This document shows positions 9,901-16,309 of a stretch of 64,000 nt of DNA, piece after piece. The translations under genes and the position numbers were made by a program. This DNA comes from a virus. Where the stretch lies: the IMG/VR virus record IMGVR_UViG_3300042564_004805, positions 64,001 through 128,000 of that record, one strand, 5' to 3'. Under the pieces are notes generated by a model. The model was not told the origin of the DNA. It ran no database searches and saw nothing but the letters and a program-made list of their open reading frames with translations. The first letter of the stretch is position 1, and the number at the start of each line of letters is the position of its first letter.

Positions 9901-10628
9901 AGATCTGCGCGATCCAGTTGATTAGCTGATTCCTCAAGAGGTAAGTTCCAATAACCAGTTCCTTGATCTTGAAATCCCATCTTCTCATAAAATTTGTGGC
10001 TGTTCCAGATGGGTTTCACAACAGCGAGTAAGGCACCTTGTTTCTGGCTTTGTGCTAACCCCTGCTCCAAAAGTTGCCTACCAGTGCCATTCAAACTACC
10101 TAACCAAGTGATTTTTGCTGTCTTGTTGTCGAGCAGTATGTGCAATGCACTTTGGCAACCTTCAGTGTAGAGCCAAATGCTGTTGTTACCTAGTTGTGGA
10201 TCGTTTTCAAAAAGCTTCTGTGATTCCAAAACGTGACTGATGGCACGCAAGGCTCGATAGGCTTTGCTTTGCGTTCCCAGTTGACTGCTTGCCGTCGTTA
10301 GCTGGCGAGAAATTTGTTCGTTGTAGGTTTGCATCAGTGTCCCACAAGAAGTGAGAACAGCTATAGTTGGTGATGTATGGGGTGTTGTAGAGCGAGAATC
10401 AAACACTATATCCTTGGCTGGATCTTTGTAGATAGAGGTTGTTATATATCCTGATTGCAGGATATTAGGCGCATTGTCTAGTATAGTGCTATGATAGAGT
10501 TCACTGGGATTATTTTTTGACTCTTCCGGCTTGTCATTCTTTGGGTCAGTGTCTTCCCACTGGCTGAACACACTGGGTTTTTGATTCTGTTGGTCCTCCT
10601 TGTTTTCCAAAATATCAACCAGCTTCAT
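6900..10628 (-). CDS. giant polyvalent protein: ART-like, three GNATs, deaminase, DNA-recognition-like, ART-like
   Basis: 1242 aa. In order: residues 1-12, MKLVDILENKED leader with I-L-E, the type of site cut by T4 gp21 protease; 43-115, ADP-ribosyltransferase-like start (LYHSTILDNAP); about 120-230 and 275-385, two acetyltransferase (GNAT) domains each ending in FYxKxG[FY]; about 525-545, Cys/Arg-rich CSNPQGFSQRAHC motif; 565-690, cytidine-deaminase-like zinc enzyme with HAE (621-623), CSPC (647-650) and C661; 725-795, basic WVRFGTDGKIRGDC...DPNPEREGKA segment; 800-895, a domain reminiscent of type I restriction specificity subunits (LGDLCTIK, PEYLYYMM); 905-955, zinc-ribbon CPHC with a KVWPSAYASGAL motif; 1005-1090, third GNAT (HQGSGVGSW); 1110-1230, ADP-ribosyltransferase-like (LYHVT, GVFLFE). 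Each motif is visible; the ejected-effector role is inferred. Confidence 0.75.
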   Translation of the reverse strand: MKLVDILENKEDQQNQKPSVFSQWEDTDPKNDKPEESKNNPSELYHSTILDNAPNILQSGYITTSIYKDPAKDIVFDSRSTTPHTSPTIAVLTSCGTLMQTYNEQISRQLTTASSQLGTQSKAYRALRAISHVLESQKLFENDPQLGNNSIWLYTEGCQSALHILLDNKTAKITWLGSLNGTGRQLLEQGLAQSQKQGALLAVVKPIWNSHKFYEKMGFQDQGTGYWNLPLEESANQLDRADLEDLLGAITYEQEEINDASYDAAGPKYEKLDKDFKALEAVAYVVKNNLRALDNPNLGKNSIFLYNYTPDLGVFSVTAIHVVIENQVAHVKWLGSYDNKPGAGKALMLQALTIAKNKGATKSVVEAKWESEGFYHKLGYDVENRGSNNPFTGTSLVQMGKKLEEAWTDEDQRMVHKNPTIQDLKRLARNNKYHSARFVIYKDGSVVAADSEHYTHHSAAPAMGAWALRGYVQYLGGNDYAYRSMEVYSPKSVDHPLFRKWESSGIENGNPSVVEEKWTKKYKKSINCSNPQGFSQRAHCAARRKRQKGGKTTSKPLNENNNVEIHNYKKLDRILVALCNLVDTRRKKNPDKYGWVAAGLLDPRNRLVIGFSTFANDKWYHAERLAMRAYRKKYGSIPDGCIIVTTCSPCSEQMPRYGESCTDLINKSPVKKVYCGYSDTTQSQSQRTFNIMVTADTNIRERCQKFAENFMDWEAQYLDESLRDWFKQKWVRFGTDGKIRGDCARGSEGEGKPKCLPQRKAWALGKKKRATAARRKRREDPNPEREGKARNVATKESVGSTKLGDLCTIKTNFPDADFWLVRRSDRTNVGTPAKEFSPYHIGIKVTATEQLMPEYLYYMMMHLHNQGYWNSRSMGMSNLVHIRTEDVKNIQLALTEHELKENSSCPHCGGQMVNYSMLSEKQDACYYKVKSRYKVWPSAYASGALVQCRKKGAKNWGKSKTNESISIDQQEEHGGLEAYITDTSTPQLVNYLASENAPADLAEKLQRRYKTIAVFKNIWVEEDHQGSGVGSWILEAGIGDAIDNQAHAVILTAVSDDPKRQSQLEKWYKSYDFKEIARSSTGYPVMLLDLNKDQVSEAAPWLGQGDEPLPTKLYHVTRTRNRLSIRQRGLVPKTKEHDHILRQPGVFLFETFEQAEDWAYYWSQDEGESMDIWEIKVQDPNDLTPDPALDIQHDYDAWVIYKPIPAANVRLKFTQRWPEPWGKPTTTVKKIRNLEEDPNETE

Positions 10629-11253
10629 TTACAGGCTCCACATGTGTCATATAGCTGTCATCTGTATAAAAGTCCACAGCGTTCTCCACACTGTAGACTG
10701 TCATGTCTATTTGATACCCAGGATTACTGGTTATAGGATTTTTCACCCAAGCATTGTCATGCCAAATGATTCTATTGTTGGGATAAAGATAATAGTTTCC
10801 TTCATCCATTTTGAACAAATGCGCGCATTTGTGTTCAGGCGTTTCACTGAAATTGGTGTCAGTAAAAGCAGAGTTTTCCCAACCCCAGTCTAAAGTCATA
10901 CAGTATTGTCCTTGACGACGTTCCCCAGTGTAAACCAACAACGTAGCCCTTAACCCCGCCATGCGTTGCCGGACCTGCACATCAATATAATGACTGAAAC
11001 AGTCCCAATAAACATGTTCTGCAAGTGGTCTTACTGGTGCATCATTACGCCAACAAAAAGCAGTTATGGGTCGACGTGTCCAGTTCACTCCATTTTCCAA
11101 AAATGCTTCAAATAAAGGCGTGCGTTTCTCCATACTTGCGACACTGTGTACATCACAGGGAGTGAACTCGCCGTGGCCTTTGGTGTGATTGTAAAGGTAT
11201 TGGTTACGTATTAGGCATGTTAAAACGGGGATATTATGATTCAAATATGGCAT
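10615..11253 (-). CDS. conserved phage protein of unknown function
   Basis: 212 aa from the ATG at 11253; longer versions would run into the divergent sirtuin gene. The protein is rich in aromatic residues and Trp/His/Cys (for example NWTRRPITAFCWRND, GWENSAFTDTNF, NNRIIWHDNAW) and has no membrane segment or catalytic motif I can name. It sits at the head of the minus-strand block that leads into the giant polyvalent protein, and its 3' end overlaps that gene's start. No Shine-Dalgarno precedes the ATG; an AATAAATA box lies only 4 nt upstream. Confidence 0.6.
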   Translation of the reverse strand: MPYLNHNIPVLTCLIRNQYLYNHTKGHGEFTPCDVHSVASMEKRTPLFEAFLENGVNWTRRPITAFCWRNDAPVRPLAEHVYWDCFSHYIDVQVRQRMAGLRATLLVYTGERRQGQYCMTLDWGWENSAFTDTNFSETPEHKCAHLFKMDEGNYYLYPNNRIIWHDNAWVKNPITSNPGYQIDMTVYSVENAVDFYTDDSYMTHVEPVNEAG

Positions 11254-11257
11254 AGTA

Positions 11258-11265
11258 TATTTATT
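11258..11265 (-). promoter_or_regulatory. candidate late promoter box AATAAATA abutting a start codon
   Basis: The minus strand reads AATAAATATACTATG, close to the T4 late consensus TATAAATACTATT. The box ends 4 nt before the ATG at 11253, so initiation the usual short distance downstream would give a leaderless or nearly leaderless mRNA. This is consistent with the absence of a Shine-Dalgarno sequence there. Confidence 0.4.
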
Positions 11266-11349
11266 GTCTGGACAGTGAGCACAATACAAAGGCAGTAAAC
11301 ATGAGAATTGGATTGCAACCCTCCAGAAATTTGTTGCATAATCAAAATT

Positions 11350-12081
11350 ATGACCCAATTATTGATTTTTAGCGGCGCTGGTTTGAGTGCTGAAAGCGGC
11401 ATCCCCACATTTAGAGAAGATAGCGAAGGTTTATGGAGCCGTTATGATCCATTGGTTTACAGTAATTACGCCACTTGGCGACAAAACTTTCAAATTGTAA
11501 ATGAATTTCACAGCGACTTACGGGAAATGCTTCTGAAGTTTCAGCCAAACGCCGCCCACAAACAGGTGGCAGAATGGCAGAGAAAATACAGTGCAACAGT
11601 GATAACTCAAAATGCAGACCTCTTGCTAGAGGAGGCTGGTTGCATCCCTGTTGTGCATGTTCACGGACAGCTGGATGAAATGCAATGCGAAAACTGTGGC
11701 CATGTTTGGAATATTGGCTACACTCGATACAACATCTCCCTAGGTTGTCCCAATTGCCAAAGCCTGACTGATGTCAAGCCTGCGGTAGTGTTGTTTGGTG
11801 AACCAGCACCCAAATACCAATATCTCTACAACACACTGGACAGCCTTACAGACAAAAGCCTGTTCCTGTGTATTGGAACATCAGGCTCAGTTGTTCCTGT
11901 TGATAACTTCGCAAAAGTGTTGGATTGTCCTAGTGTAATCAACGTGTTAAATTTAAATCGGGACATTGACGGCTACTTGCCTCCGATAGTTCCTTCTCAC
12001 TGGACTCACTGCCTATTAGGGCCTGTAACTCAACAACTGCACAAAATAGACAAGATCTTACAAGAGCATTTTGGTTTCTAA
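11350..12081 (+). CDS. SIR2-family NAD-dependent deacylase (sirtuin)
   Basis: 243 aa from the ATG at 11350, which places the Rossmann signature FSGAGLSAESGIPTFR at the extreme N-terminus as in bacterial CobB. Further motifs are TQNADLL (the Q-N-x-D loop), the catalytic-His region VVHVHG, and a four-Cys zinc ribbon (CENC...CPNC). Nicotinamide-releasing deacylation of lysine, or removal of other acyl groups, is the family reaction. All core residues appear intact, so an active cytoplasmic enzyme is expected. It is divergent from the 10.6-kb gene and leads a short plus-strand run. No clear Shine-Dalgarno is visible. The defence-type SIR2 NADases usually lack this tight zinc ribbon, which favours a true deacylase. 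Confidence 0.9.
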   Translation: MTQLLIFSGAGLSAESGIPTFREDSEGLWSRYDPLVYSNYATWRQNFQIVNEFHSDLREMLLKFQPNAAHKQVAEWQRKYSATVITQNADLLLEEAGCIPVVHVHGQLDEMQCENCGHVWNIGYTRYNISLGCPNCQSLTDVKPAVVLFGEPAPKYQYLYNTLDSLTDKSLFLCIGTSGSVVPVDNFAKVLDCPSVINVLNLNRDIDGYLPPIVPSHWTHCLLGPVTQQLHKIDKILQEHFGF

Positions 12082-12114
12082 ATAACACAAACGTTTCAAG
12101 ATCTGGGAAACCAA

Positions 12115-12693
12115 ATGAAAATTCAAGACCTTACGCAACCTTTGAATGAAAGTGTAAATCAAGCCATTCAATGGCACCAGGATAACAAAGTTCCGCTAGT
12201 TGATAACATATTCCGTATTCACAGCCCAGCTTGGTTTGAGTTTTTTTGTGAGATGCGACGTCGTGTTTCTTGTGGAGATATACTCTTGGAACACGCTCTT
12301 GACCAGGACATGATTGAGAGTGATTTAGGCACGTTTGGTGTGTATGAAGGCAGAATGGTTCCGTTGGATTGTATTTTTGAAACTCCAGAAAGTCTTGATG
12401 AGGCTGAGTATCAAGGAAAAGCTGTTGAGCTTAACAAGCCCAAGAGAGGCGGTCCTAAAAAGTATTACGTCTACGTCAAGAATCCCAAAACAGGCAGGGT
12501 CAAAAAAATTGCCTTTGGTGATGTGTCAGGTTTGAGTGTTAAAATCCGCGATCCCAAACGACGCAAAGCGTTTGCTTCTCGTCACAACTGTGAACAAAAA
12601 ACAGACAAAATGAAGGCTGGATACTGGGCGTGTAGAGTTCCCCGCTATACTAAATCCTTGGGATTGAGTCCAATTAGTGCCAAATGGTGGTAA
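12115..12693 (+). CDS. basic virion-type protein with possible capsid-targeting leader
   Basis: 192 aa. It starts MKIQDLTQPLNES, where L-N-E followed by S fits the gp21-type cleavage rule (L/I-x-E). The C-terminal half is basic: YYVYVKNPKTGRVKKIAFGD, then RRKAFASRHNCEQKTDKMKAGYWACRVPRY, ending in SAKWW. This C-terminal block recurs in virion proteins of T4-like phages as I know them; its Cys and His residues suggest metal or nucleic-acid binding. Its exact function is unknown to me. It follows the sirtuin by 33 nt with GGGAAACC before the ATG and overlaps the next gene by TAATG. Confidence 0.65.
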   Translation: MKIQDLTQPLNESVNQAIQWHQDNKVPLVDNIFRIHSPAWFEFFCEMRRRVSCGDILLEHALDQDMIESDLGTFGVYEGRMVPLDCIFETPESLDEAEYQGKAVELNKPKRGGPKKYYVYVKNPKTGRVKKIAFGDVSGLSVKIRDPKRRKAFASRHNCEQKTDKMKAGYWACRVPRYTKSLGLSPISAKWW

Positions 12694-12956
12694 TGAATCC
12701 CTACAGTGACAAGAAACAAATTCAAGGTTTGGAAAGAACATTCTTTCAATCTGTAGATTCTCATGAGCTAGTGTGGCATCGAGATCACTGTCACAGACTT
12801 ATTACAGTGGTTGAGGGTAATGGTTGGCAACTTCAAATGGACAACTGCATGCCCTGCAATCTCAAGCCCGGCGATGTCGTGAGAATCCCCCGAGACACCT
12901 TCCATAGACTATTGAAGGGCTCAGGGGATTTGAAATTGTTGATAGTTGAAGATTAG
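12693..12956 (+). CDS. small cupin-like protein
   Basis: 87 aa from the ATG that overlaps the upstream stop (TAATG). The pattern WHRDHCHRLITVVEGNGW, LKPGDVVRIPRDTFHRLLKG has the two conserved blocks of a minimal cupin barrel: a His-containing strand followed by G-D-x-x-x-I-P-x-x-x-x-H. The fold usually binds a metal or small ligand. Short versions like this occur in several large phages, but I know of no assigned role. The nine bases before 12693 would allow a slightly earlier start (12684), which is less likely. Confidence 0.65.
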   Translation: MNPYSDKKQIQGLERTFFQSVDSHELVWHRDHCHRLITVVEGNGWQLQMDNCMPCNLKPGDVVRIPRDTFHRLLKGSGDLKLLIVED

Positions 12957-12975
12957 GTACCAGTGGCCATTATAC

Positions 12976-13563
12976 TTACTTACCTTGAACCAGTGGGCTG
13001 ATAACAGAGTTTGGTGCCAACACTCGATAAACGCTTGACCTATTGATCTTAAGCCGCCTTGCGATCTCACTTGCACCAACCCCTTGGGATTTTAGTGACT
13101 GAATCTCAGCCAGCTGCCTGCGTGCTGTTGGCGCCCTGCCCTTGTAGCGCCGCTCTGCCTTTGCCTTGGCGATGCCCTCTCGCTGCCGCTCAAGCATCAT
13201 TTGACGCTCAAACTCTGCTACTGCGCCTAAAACAGTCAGCATCAACTTGGATATTGCATTTCGTGTGTCTAATTCCATGCCGTTCATGCTCTGCACTATT
13301 AGGCCAATTTCTCGCTTTTCCAAATCTTCTACAATTTTGAGAAGATCTGATGTACTTCGAGCCAACCGGTCTACTCGTGTAACCATAAACACATCTTTTT
13401 CACGAATATATGACATCGCTGCGGTGAGCTGCGGTCTACTTCCAACAGCACTGGTTTGTTCTGCGAAGATTTTTTCACACCCAGCCTGTTGCAATGCTGC
13501 AATTTGAGATTCTAGACTTGCGGATTGTTCATGTGTGCTAGTCCTTGCATAACCTATAAGCAT
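12976..13563 (-). CDS. serine recombinase of the resolvase/invertase family
   Basis: 195 aa from the ATG at 13563, preceded by AAGGA at a good distance. The N-terminal catalytic domain shows LIGYARTSTHEQSASLESQ, with the nucleophilic Ser after R-T, and VTRVDRLARS. The long E helix (AEFERQMMLERQREGIAKAK) follows, then a C-terminal helix-turn-helix (GVGASEIARRLKINRSSVYRVL). This is the small Tn3-resolvase/Hin-invertase type, which recombines short sites and is normally carried by transposons, plasmids or phages with invertible tail genes. No transposase or flanking inverted repeats are visible nearby. It lies convergent to the cupin gene. Confidence 0.92.
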   Translation of the reverse strand: MLIGYARTSTHEQSASLESQIAALQQAGCEKIFAEQTSAVGSRPQLTAAMSYIREKDVFMVTRVDRLARSTSDLLKIVEDLEKREIGLIVQSMNGMELDTRNAISKLMLTVLGAVAEFERQMMLERQREGIAKAKAERRYKGRAPTARRQLAEIQSLKSQGVGASEIARRLKINRSSVYRVLAPNSVISPLVQGK

Positions 13564-13585
13564 TACTTTTTCCTTATAATATAAT

Positions 13586-13966
13586 TCAGCTATTGAGGTC
13601 AGGAGCTTCGCGTTCAAACTCCTTGATATTCCAAGCTTTCACCCCAAAATATTCCTGCAACAGCTTGAGCACAATATTGGAATCAAAGTCCTTACAAGAA
13701 AACACGTCTAGGTGAAGTGTCCAAGTGTGAGGTACAAAATGACATACAATAGCCGATGTAGTAATAAGTTGCACAGCACTGATACCAGCTTTAGTAACAT
13801 CGTGGTCTGCGAACCAATGAATCTCTGGTCGACCAAATGCAATCATATCAATATCGTTAACCAGTTGGTCAACCCATTTGGTTACAGTCTCTTTGTCGTT
13901 GATGGCTTCATTGCACCCTGCTGCATCGACGACCAAATGTTTGCCCCAGCTTGGTAGGTTTTTCAT
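13586..13966 (-). CDS. speD: S-adenosylmethionine decarboxylase (SpeD)-like protein
   Basis: 126 aa, typical length of class 1b bacterial or phage SpeD. It begins with WGKHLVVDAAGCN and contains GISAVQLITTSAIVCHFVPHTWTLHLDVFSCKDFD, matching the SpeD core E-S-H-I-x-x-H-T-x-P...DVFTC. In canonical enzymes self-cleavage between Glu and Ser makes the pyruvoyl cofactor. Here the Glu position is Thr (T-T-S) while the Ser, the active-site His and the Cys appear kept, so processing may be altered. SpeD makes decarboxylated SAM for spermidine and is a known auxiliary gene in marine phages. AAGGAG precedes the ATG and a late box lies about 40 nt upstream. Confidence 0.8.
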   Translation of the reverse strand: MKNLPSWGKHLVVDAAGCNEAINDKETVTKWVDQLVNDIDMIAFGRPEIHWFADHDVTKAGISAVQLITTSAIVCHFVPHTWTLHLDVFSCKDFDSNIVLKLLQEYFGVKAWNIKEFEREAPDLNS

Positions 13967-14006
13967 CTCATATGTGCTCCTTGGTATAAAAGATGGTTTA
14001 AGTGGT

Positions 14007-14014
14007 TATTTATA
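14007..14014 (-). promoter_or_regulatory. T4-type late promoter TATAAATA for the speD-like gene
   Basis: A perfect TATAAATA on the minus strand lies 40 nt upstream of the ATG at 13966, with an AAGGAG ribosome-binding site in between. It overlaps the stop codon of the UV endonuclease gene (CTA TAA ATA), so some of the match comes from coding sequence. Confidence 0.55.
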
Positions 14015-15068
14015 GTGTTTGAGAATAGTCATATAATTCTCTAGCAGCTAAATTCTTTTCCTTGGCTTCGCACATGAGATCCATCCTATCCCAAAACTCA
14101 AGACAGTAGCTGTTCAACGCCTTGTTCCAAGGTCGCTTGCTGTGGGCACGCAGCTTGCTTCGTTTGATACCACTTGACTCGAGCAACGCAATGTCTGGCC
14201 TGGTTGTGTTGCTGTGGGAGGGAAGTACATCTTCGTGCGGCCAAGCCACATGAATTTCTGGACGTGCACCACGCCAACTTTCAATCACCTGGGTCAGCCT
14301 TGGGTCATCTGGACTGAGATACGTTCCTTGATGAATCCAGTAGTGGTTGATGTCGAGACAGATCTTCACCTTGTCTTTCAAGGGCAAGAGATGATCGAGA
14401 CCGTAACTGTACTCATCATTCTCCACACTCAGCCATTGCTTTGTGTCACTGCTCAGCCGAGCAAAGCTGTGTTGAAAGTAATCAAGGAAATCGTCTCGAC
14501 GGGCACCACCATGGATGTTGATCTCCTGTCGCTGATCACTTCCATCAAAGCCCATGAGCCGGAAAATCTCCGAGTGGTACTCGAGGTCTTCAATAGCACG
14601 CTCCACCACCTCGGGCTCATGACTCACAAGCATAGTGAACTGTCCAGGATGCGTGCTGAGTCGAATGTCGAAGTCACGTGCTAGTTTGCCTACCTCCCCA
14701 AATCCGCGCAGTGCTTCAATCATCACAGATTCTTGATAGGCAGAGCTCCAATTGGCGTGTGTGCGAGCAGGGAGAATCTCACTGCCAATTCGCATCATTC
14801 GGAGTTCTTGTGGCCAACTGCCTACAAGCTGAAACTGCCTCATAAGTACCTCAGTGTTGTAGCGCACAATGCCACACAGCTTGTCAATGGCTTGTGTACG
14901 TGTGAGCTTTTCCAGTGAGGTTACAGTTGTGCCTTTTGTGTTGTAGAGGCTGTGCCACTCTGCTGCGCTCTTCTTGTCTTTGAACTCTGTTTCAGATACA
15001 AATTTACAGCAAAAACCAATTCGCTTGTCAGTCACCAGAGTCTCCTGTGTTACACACTTTTTTAACAT
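14010..15068 (-). CDS. uvsE: UV damage endonuclease (UvdE/UvsE)
   Basis: 352 aa from the ATG at 15068; a TTG at 15086 is the alternative. Family signatures are IGFCCKFV near the start, MMRIGSEILPARTH, RLSTHPGQFTML, INIHGGARRDDF, and metal-binding His/Asp/Glu residues in LSVENDEYSY, ICLDINHYWIHQG and EIHVAWPHEDV. UvdE is a TIM-barrel enzyme with a two- or three-metal centre that nicks DNA 5' of UV photoproducts, starting excision repair without UvrABC. The protein looks complete. A phage copy would repair solar UV damage to incoming or replicating DNA. Confidence 0.93.
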   Translation of the reverse strand: MLKKCVTQETLVTDKRIGFCCKFVSETEFKDKKSAAEWHSLYNTKGTTVTSLEKLTRTQAIDKLCGIVRYNTEVLMRQFQLVGSWPQELRMMRIGSEILPARTHANWSSAYQESVMIEALRGFGEVGKLARDFDIRLSTHPGQFTMLVSHEPEVVERAIEDLEYHSEIFRLMGFDGSDQRQEINIHGGARRDDFLDYFQHSFARLSSDTKQWLSVENDEYSYGLDHLLPLKDKVKICLDINHYWIHQGTYLSPDDPRLTQVIESWRGARPEIHVAWPHEDVLPSHSNTTRPDIALLESSGIKRSKLRAHSKRPWNKALNSYCLEFWDRMDLMCEAKEKNLAARELYDYSQTL

Positions 15069-15089
15069 AGTTTGCTGTTGCGTCAAAAC

Positions 15090-15431
15090 TTATTGCCAGG
15101 TCAACCGAAACTCAGTTACTGCCTCTTGGCTATAAAATAGAACATAGAGTGGGAAGCGTTTCAGTAGGTCCGGATAGCTTCCCGCGTCCTCTTTGATGTC
15201 TTCAATTACCTTGCTGTTCATGTGTATCAAGCTGAAGCCACTGTCTCGCCAACTGTTGGTCCAACCACCGGGCTCACCAGCTGAGAACACTACCCTGAAC
15301 CACGTGTAGGCATTGGCGGGCACTTCTTTGCCCCAGCTTTCTAGGCACCACCTGTAGATGGGCAGCACTTTTTCAAACTCATGCACCTTCTCCACAAAGA
15401 TGTCTTGCCAGCGAATCTCGTTTATAGCCAT
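15090..15431 (-). CDS. small protein ending in FRLTW (FxLxW family)
   Basis: 113 aa, no recognised domain. The C-terminus (SQEAVTEFRLTWQ) matches the endings of three neighbouring proteins: acidic residue, hydrophobic, x-x-F-x-L-x-W. The body resembles them weakly through Trp-rich stretches (YTWFRVVF). It lies directly before the UvdE gene (stop at 15090) and overlaps the upstream paralogue at its start. Function is unknown. Confidence 0.6.
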   Translation of the reverse strand: MAINEIRWQDIFVEKVHEFEKVLPIYRWCLESWGKEVPANAYTWFRVVFSAGEPGGWTNSWRDSGFSLIHMNSKVIEDIKEDAGSYPDLLKRFPLYVLFYSQEAVTEFRLTWQ

Positions 15432-15730
15432 GTGAGTTGAAACCTAGTCATGTCGCTTTTGTTGGCGAACCAAAACACCCAGTCGCCATTGTCGTGGAGA
15501 TCATCGTAAATGAAACACCAATCTCCTTCAAAGTAGTCCAACCAGCCCCACATTGCCTCCTGGATGATGTTGCCTGCTCTTTCTTCACAGAGCTCTTTTT
15601 CACACCAGGCCTGCATTTCTTGCAATTTGGCGCTGTTGAGGATATCCTGTTCAATACTCACACAGTAAGCAAACACATATTGCAAGAGGTCTTTGCGCTC
15701 GTAGCCATCAATACTTCTTTGGATTTTCAT
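15422..15730 (-). CDS. small protein ending in FQLTW (FxLxW family)
   Basis: 102 aa ending in DWVFWFANKSDMTRFQLTWL. The pattern WVFWF...D-x-x-x-F-x-L-x-W aligns with the neighbours (DVFWFLTEDDAVKFSLVWG). The N-terminal part (LLQYVFAYCVSIEQDILNSAKLQEMQAWCEKEL) is helical and differs from them, so the conserved C-terminal block may be the shared functional element. It overlaps the next gene by about ten bases and follows the upstream paralogue immediately. Confidence 0.6.
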   Translation of the reverse strand: MKIQRSIDGYERKDLLQYVFAYCVSIEQDILNSAKLQEMQAWCEKELCEERAGNIIQEAMWGWLDYFEGDWCFIYDDLHDNGDWVFWFANKSDMTRFQLTWL

Positions 15731-15731
15731 G

Positions 15732-15968
15732 CTACCCCCATACCAATGAGAATTTCACAGCATCATCTTCCGTGAGAAACCAAAACACATCACCGGTCCA
15801 AGTGTATCTGTCAGCGCCAATCACAGTGTTGCACCATTGATGTATCTCCTGCCACTTGCCAAAATGTTCTTTTGACGTGTAGACAAAAGGATACTCGGCG
15901 TCCTGAAGATCTTTGCCGTACACAATTCTGTCTTTAGGAAGCCGAGTCCATTTTGTTATATCAAACAT
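15732..15968 (-). CDS. small protein ending in FSLVW (FxLxW family)
   Basis: 78 aa from the ATG at 15968, chosen because MFDITKWTRLP aligns with the start of the upstream paralogue (TDISKWRKLPP). A GTG at 16058 overlapping the upstream stop could give a longer form. Its last 28 residues (from YTWTGDVFWF to the end) are almost identical to the upstream protein, so this is a recent tandem duplication. A central W-x-E-I-H-x-W-C block is also shared. Function is unknown. Confidence 0.6.
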   Translation of the reverse strand: MFDITKWTRLPKDRIVYGKDLQDAEYPFVYTSKEHFGKWQEIHQWCNTVIGADRYTWTGDVFWFLTEDDAVKFSLVWG

Positions 15969-16048
15969 GGGCGTCTCTGCTGAAAGATAGGGCCATATGG
16001 TAACTCGAATATCAATGTCAACTAGGAAAACCAATGTTTTTTTCCATG

Positions 16049-16309
16049 TTAGCCCCACACAAGTGAGAATTTTACTGCATCATCTTCTGTGAGGAACCAA
16101 AACACATCACCAGTCCAGGTGTAGTTGTCTTGTCCCAAAACATTTTGGCACCATGCGTGAATCTCACTCCATTTATTACTCTGTGAATTTTGAACCAGAA
16201 CATACGGATAACCAGCAGCCAATAGATTATTGCTAGAGACTCTTTGGTTCGGAGGCAGTTTCCGCCACTTGCTGATGTCTGTCCCAATTGGTGCAAACCA
16301 GTCCCTCAC
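16049..16309 (-). CDS. small protein ending in FSLVW (FxLxW family), GTG start
   Basis: 86 aa. The GTG at 16309 overlaps the TGA of the upstream YjfC-like gene (CTGTGAGG), suggesting coupled translation; no ATG is available in a sensible place. It contains DISKWRKLPPNQRV, KWSEIHAWCQN and then a C-terminal block identical to the downstream paralogue (DVFWFLTEDDAVKFSLVWG). Four such genes lie in a row, which indicates tandem amplification. No known domain. Confidence 0.6.
   Translation of the reverse strand: MRDWFAPIGTDISKWRKLPPNQRVSSNNLLAAGYPYVLVQNSQSNKWSEIHAWCQNVLGQDNYTWTGDVFWFLTEDDAVKFSLVWG

Noticed and set aside
12076-12084. CTAAATAA as a late promoter for the 12.1-kb gene, and the similar CTAAATAA at 26374-26381
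   Set aside because: In both cases the TAA is the stop codon of the preceding gene and the first base departs from the ATAAATA consensus, so chance is likely.
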